64,000 bases of DNA from Stutzerimonas azotifigens (GTDB lineage: Bacteria > Pseudomonadota > Gammaproteobacteria > Pseudomonadales > Pseudomonadaceae): positions 310,001 to 374,000 of the forward strand of contig NZ_JAAMRF010000002.1 in the NCBI RefSeq assembly GCF_013522725.1, read 5' to 3'. The notes beneath the pieces were generated by a model that was not told the origin of the DNA, ran no database searches, and saw nothing but the letters and a program-made list of their open reading frames with translations. Position numbers and translations under genes: made by a program. Shown here one piece after another: positions 63,860 through 64,000 of the stretch. Position 1 is the first letter of the stretch. Each line of letters starts with the position of its first letter.

Positions 63860-64000
63860 GGTCTGCCTGCTACGGTAAATGGCGAGGACTTATAGCGGTC
63901 ACGACGCGGACCTGCAAGGGCAAGCGGCCTGCATCAGGCCGGTGAGCGGGAGTGTCCGGACAGCCGGAGGGCGATCAGGGCCGACCCGTTTCTGCGTTTG
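63860..64000. other. Upstream end of the window, minC promoter region and unassigned sequence
   Basis: 141 bases. On the minus strand a frame is open from the window edge for 33 codons before a stop at about 63900, but it shows no family. In related pseudomonads a divergent lipid A acyltransferase gene lies here; its start is not visible. No clear minC promoter found. Confidence 0.3.

Overview
The window is high-GC, gene-dense chromosomal DNA of a gammaproteobacterium in the Pseudomonas group. The order alaS-lysC-csrA followed by tRNA-Ser and tRNA-Arg, the amrZ regulator, the rnd-ycgL-ycgN trio, the split flgBCDE / flgFGHIJKL layout and the minCDE-rluA-apeB-prc neighbourhood are all typical of Pseudomonadaceae. 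A NhaD-type antiporter end, an isoquinoline-1-oxidoreductase-like set and a late cobalamin operon fit a Stutzerimonas (P. stutzeri)-like organism; the exact species is an inference. No prophage, insertion sequence or CRISPR array was seen, so this is mostly core genome with small accessory patches.

Layout. 1-5.1 kb: end of a NhaD antiporter, a secreted three-haem cytochrome plus a two-subunit molybdenum hydroxylase, and a convergent metallophosphoesterase. 5.3-14.7 kb: a cobalamin riboswitch and a ten-gene operon (cobO, cobB, bluB, cbiB, cobD, cobQ, cobU, cobT, cobC, cobS), mostly with 4-base stop/start overlaps, covering corrinoid adenosylation, amidation, lower-ligand synthesis and nucleotide-loop assembly. 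14.8-23.7 kb: small enzymes (isochorismatase-like hydrolase, stand-alone CTP-synthase-like amidotransferase, exported glutathione peroxidase), a FadL porin, SseA, RNase D with YcgL and YcgN, an exported HEXXH protein and threonine aldolase. 23.8-28.7 kb: alaS, lysC, csrA, tRNA-Ser(GCT) and a tandem pair of tRNA-Arg(ACG). 28.65-34.3 kb: a DUF4124 gene broken by an amber codon, mgtE, and a Na+-pumping oxaloacetate decarboxylase oadGAB. 34.3-35.7 kb: amrZ, two small genes, a cluster of repeated motifs and tRNA-Arg(CCT).

35.7-51.6 kb is a flagellar and chemotaxis region: ycgR, flgN, flgM and flgA leftward, then cheV, cheR and flgB to flgL rightward. Promoter signatures match the known Pseudomonas hierarchy: sigma-54 sites before flgA, flgB and flgF and a FliA site before flgM. 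51.7-58.4 kb holds a ComEA-like protein, a gene-poor stretch, ykvA, a three-gene HTH/unknown/Sel1 unit, an EAL-CBS-GGDEF protein and the Prc protease. 58.7-64 kb holds a quinone oxidoreductase, the M18 aminopeptidase, rluA, a large palindromic intergenic repeat and minE-minD-minC.

No wholly new multi-gene system stands out. The best unexplained signals are a motif repeated three times beside tRNA-Arg(CCT), the palindromic repeat between rluA and minE, the amber-interrupted DUF4124 gene, an internal start in lysC, a leader with a possible small peptide behind the cobalamin riboswitch, and the uncharacterised HTH/unknown/Sel1 operon.
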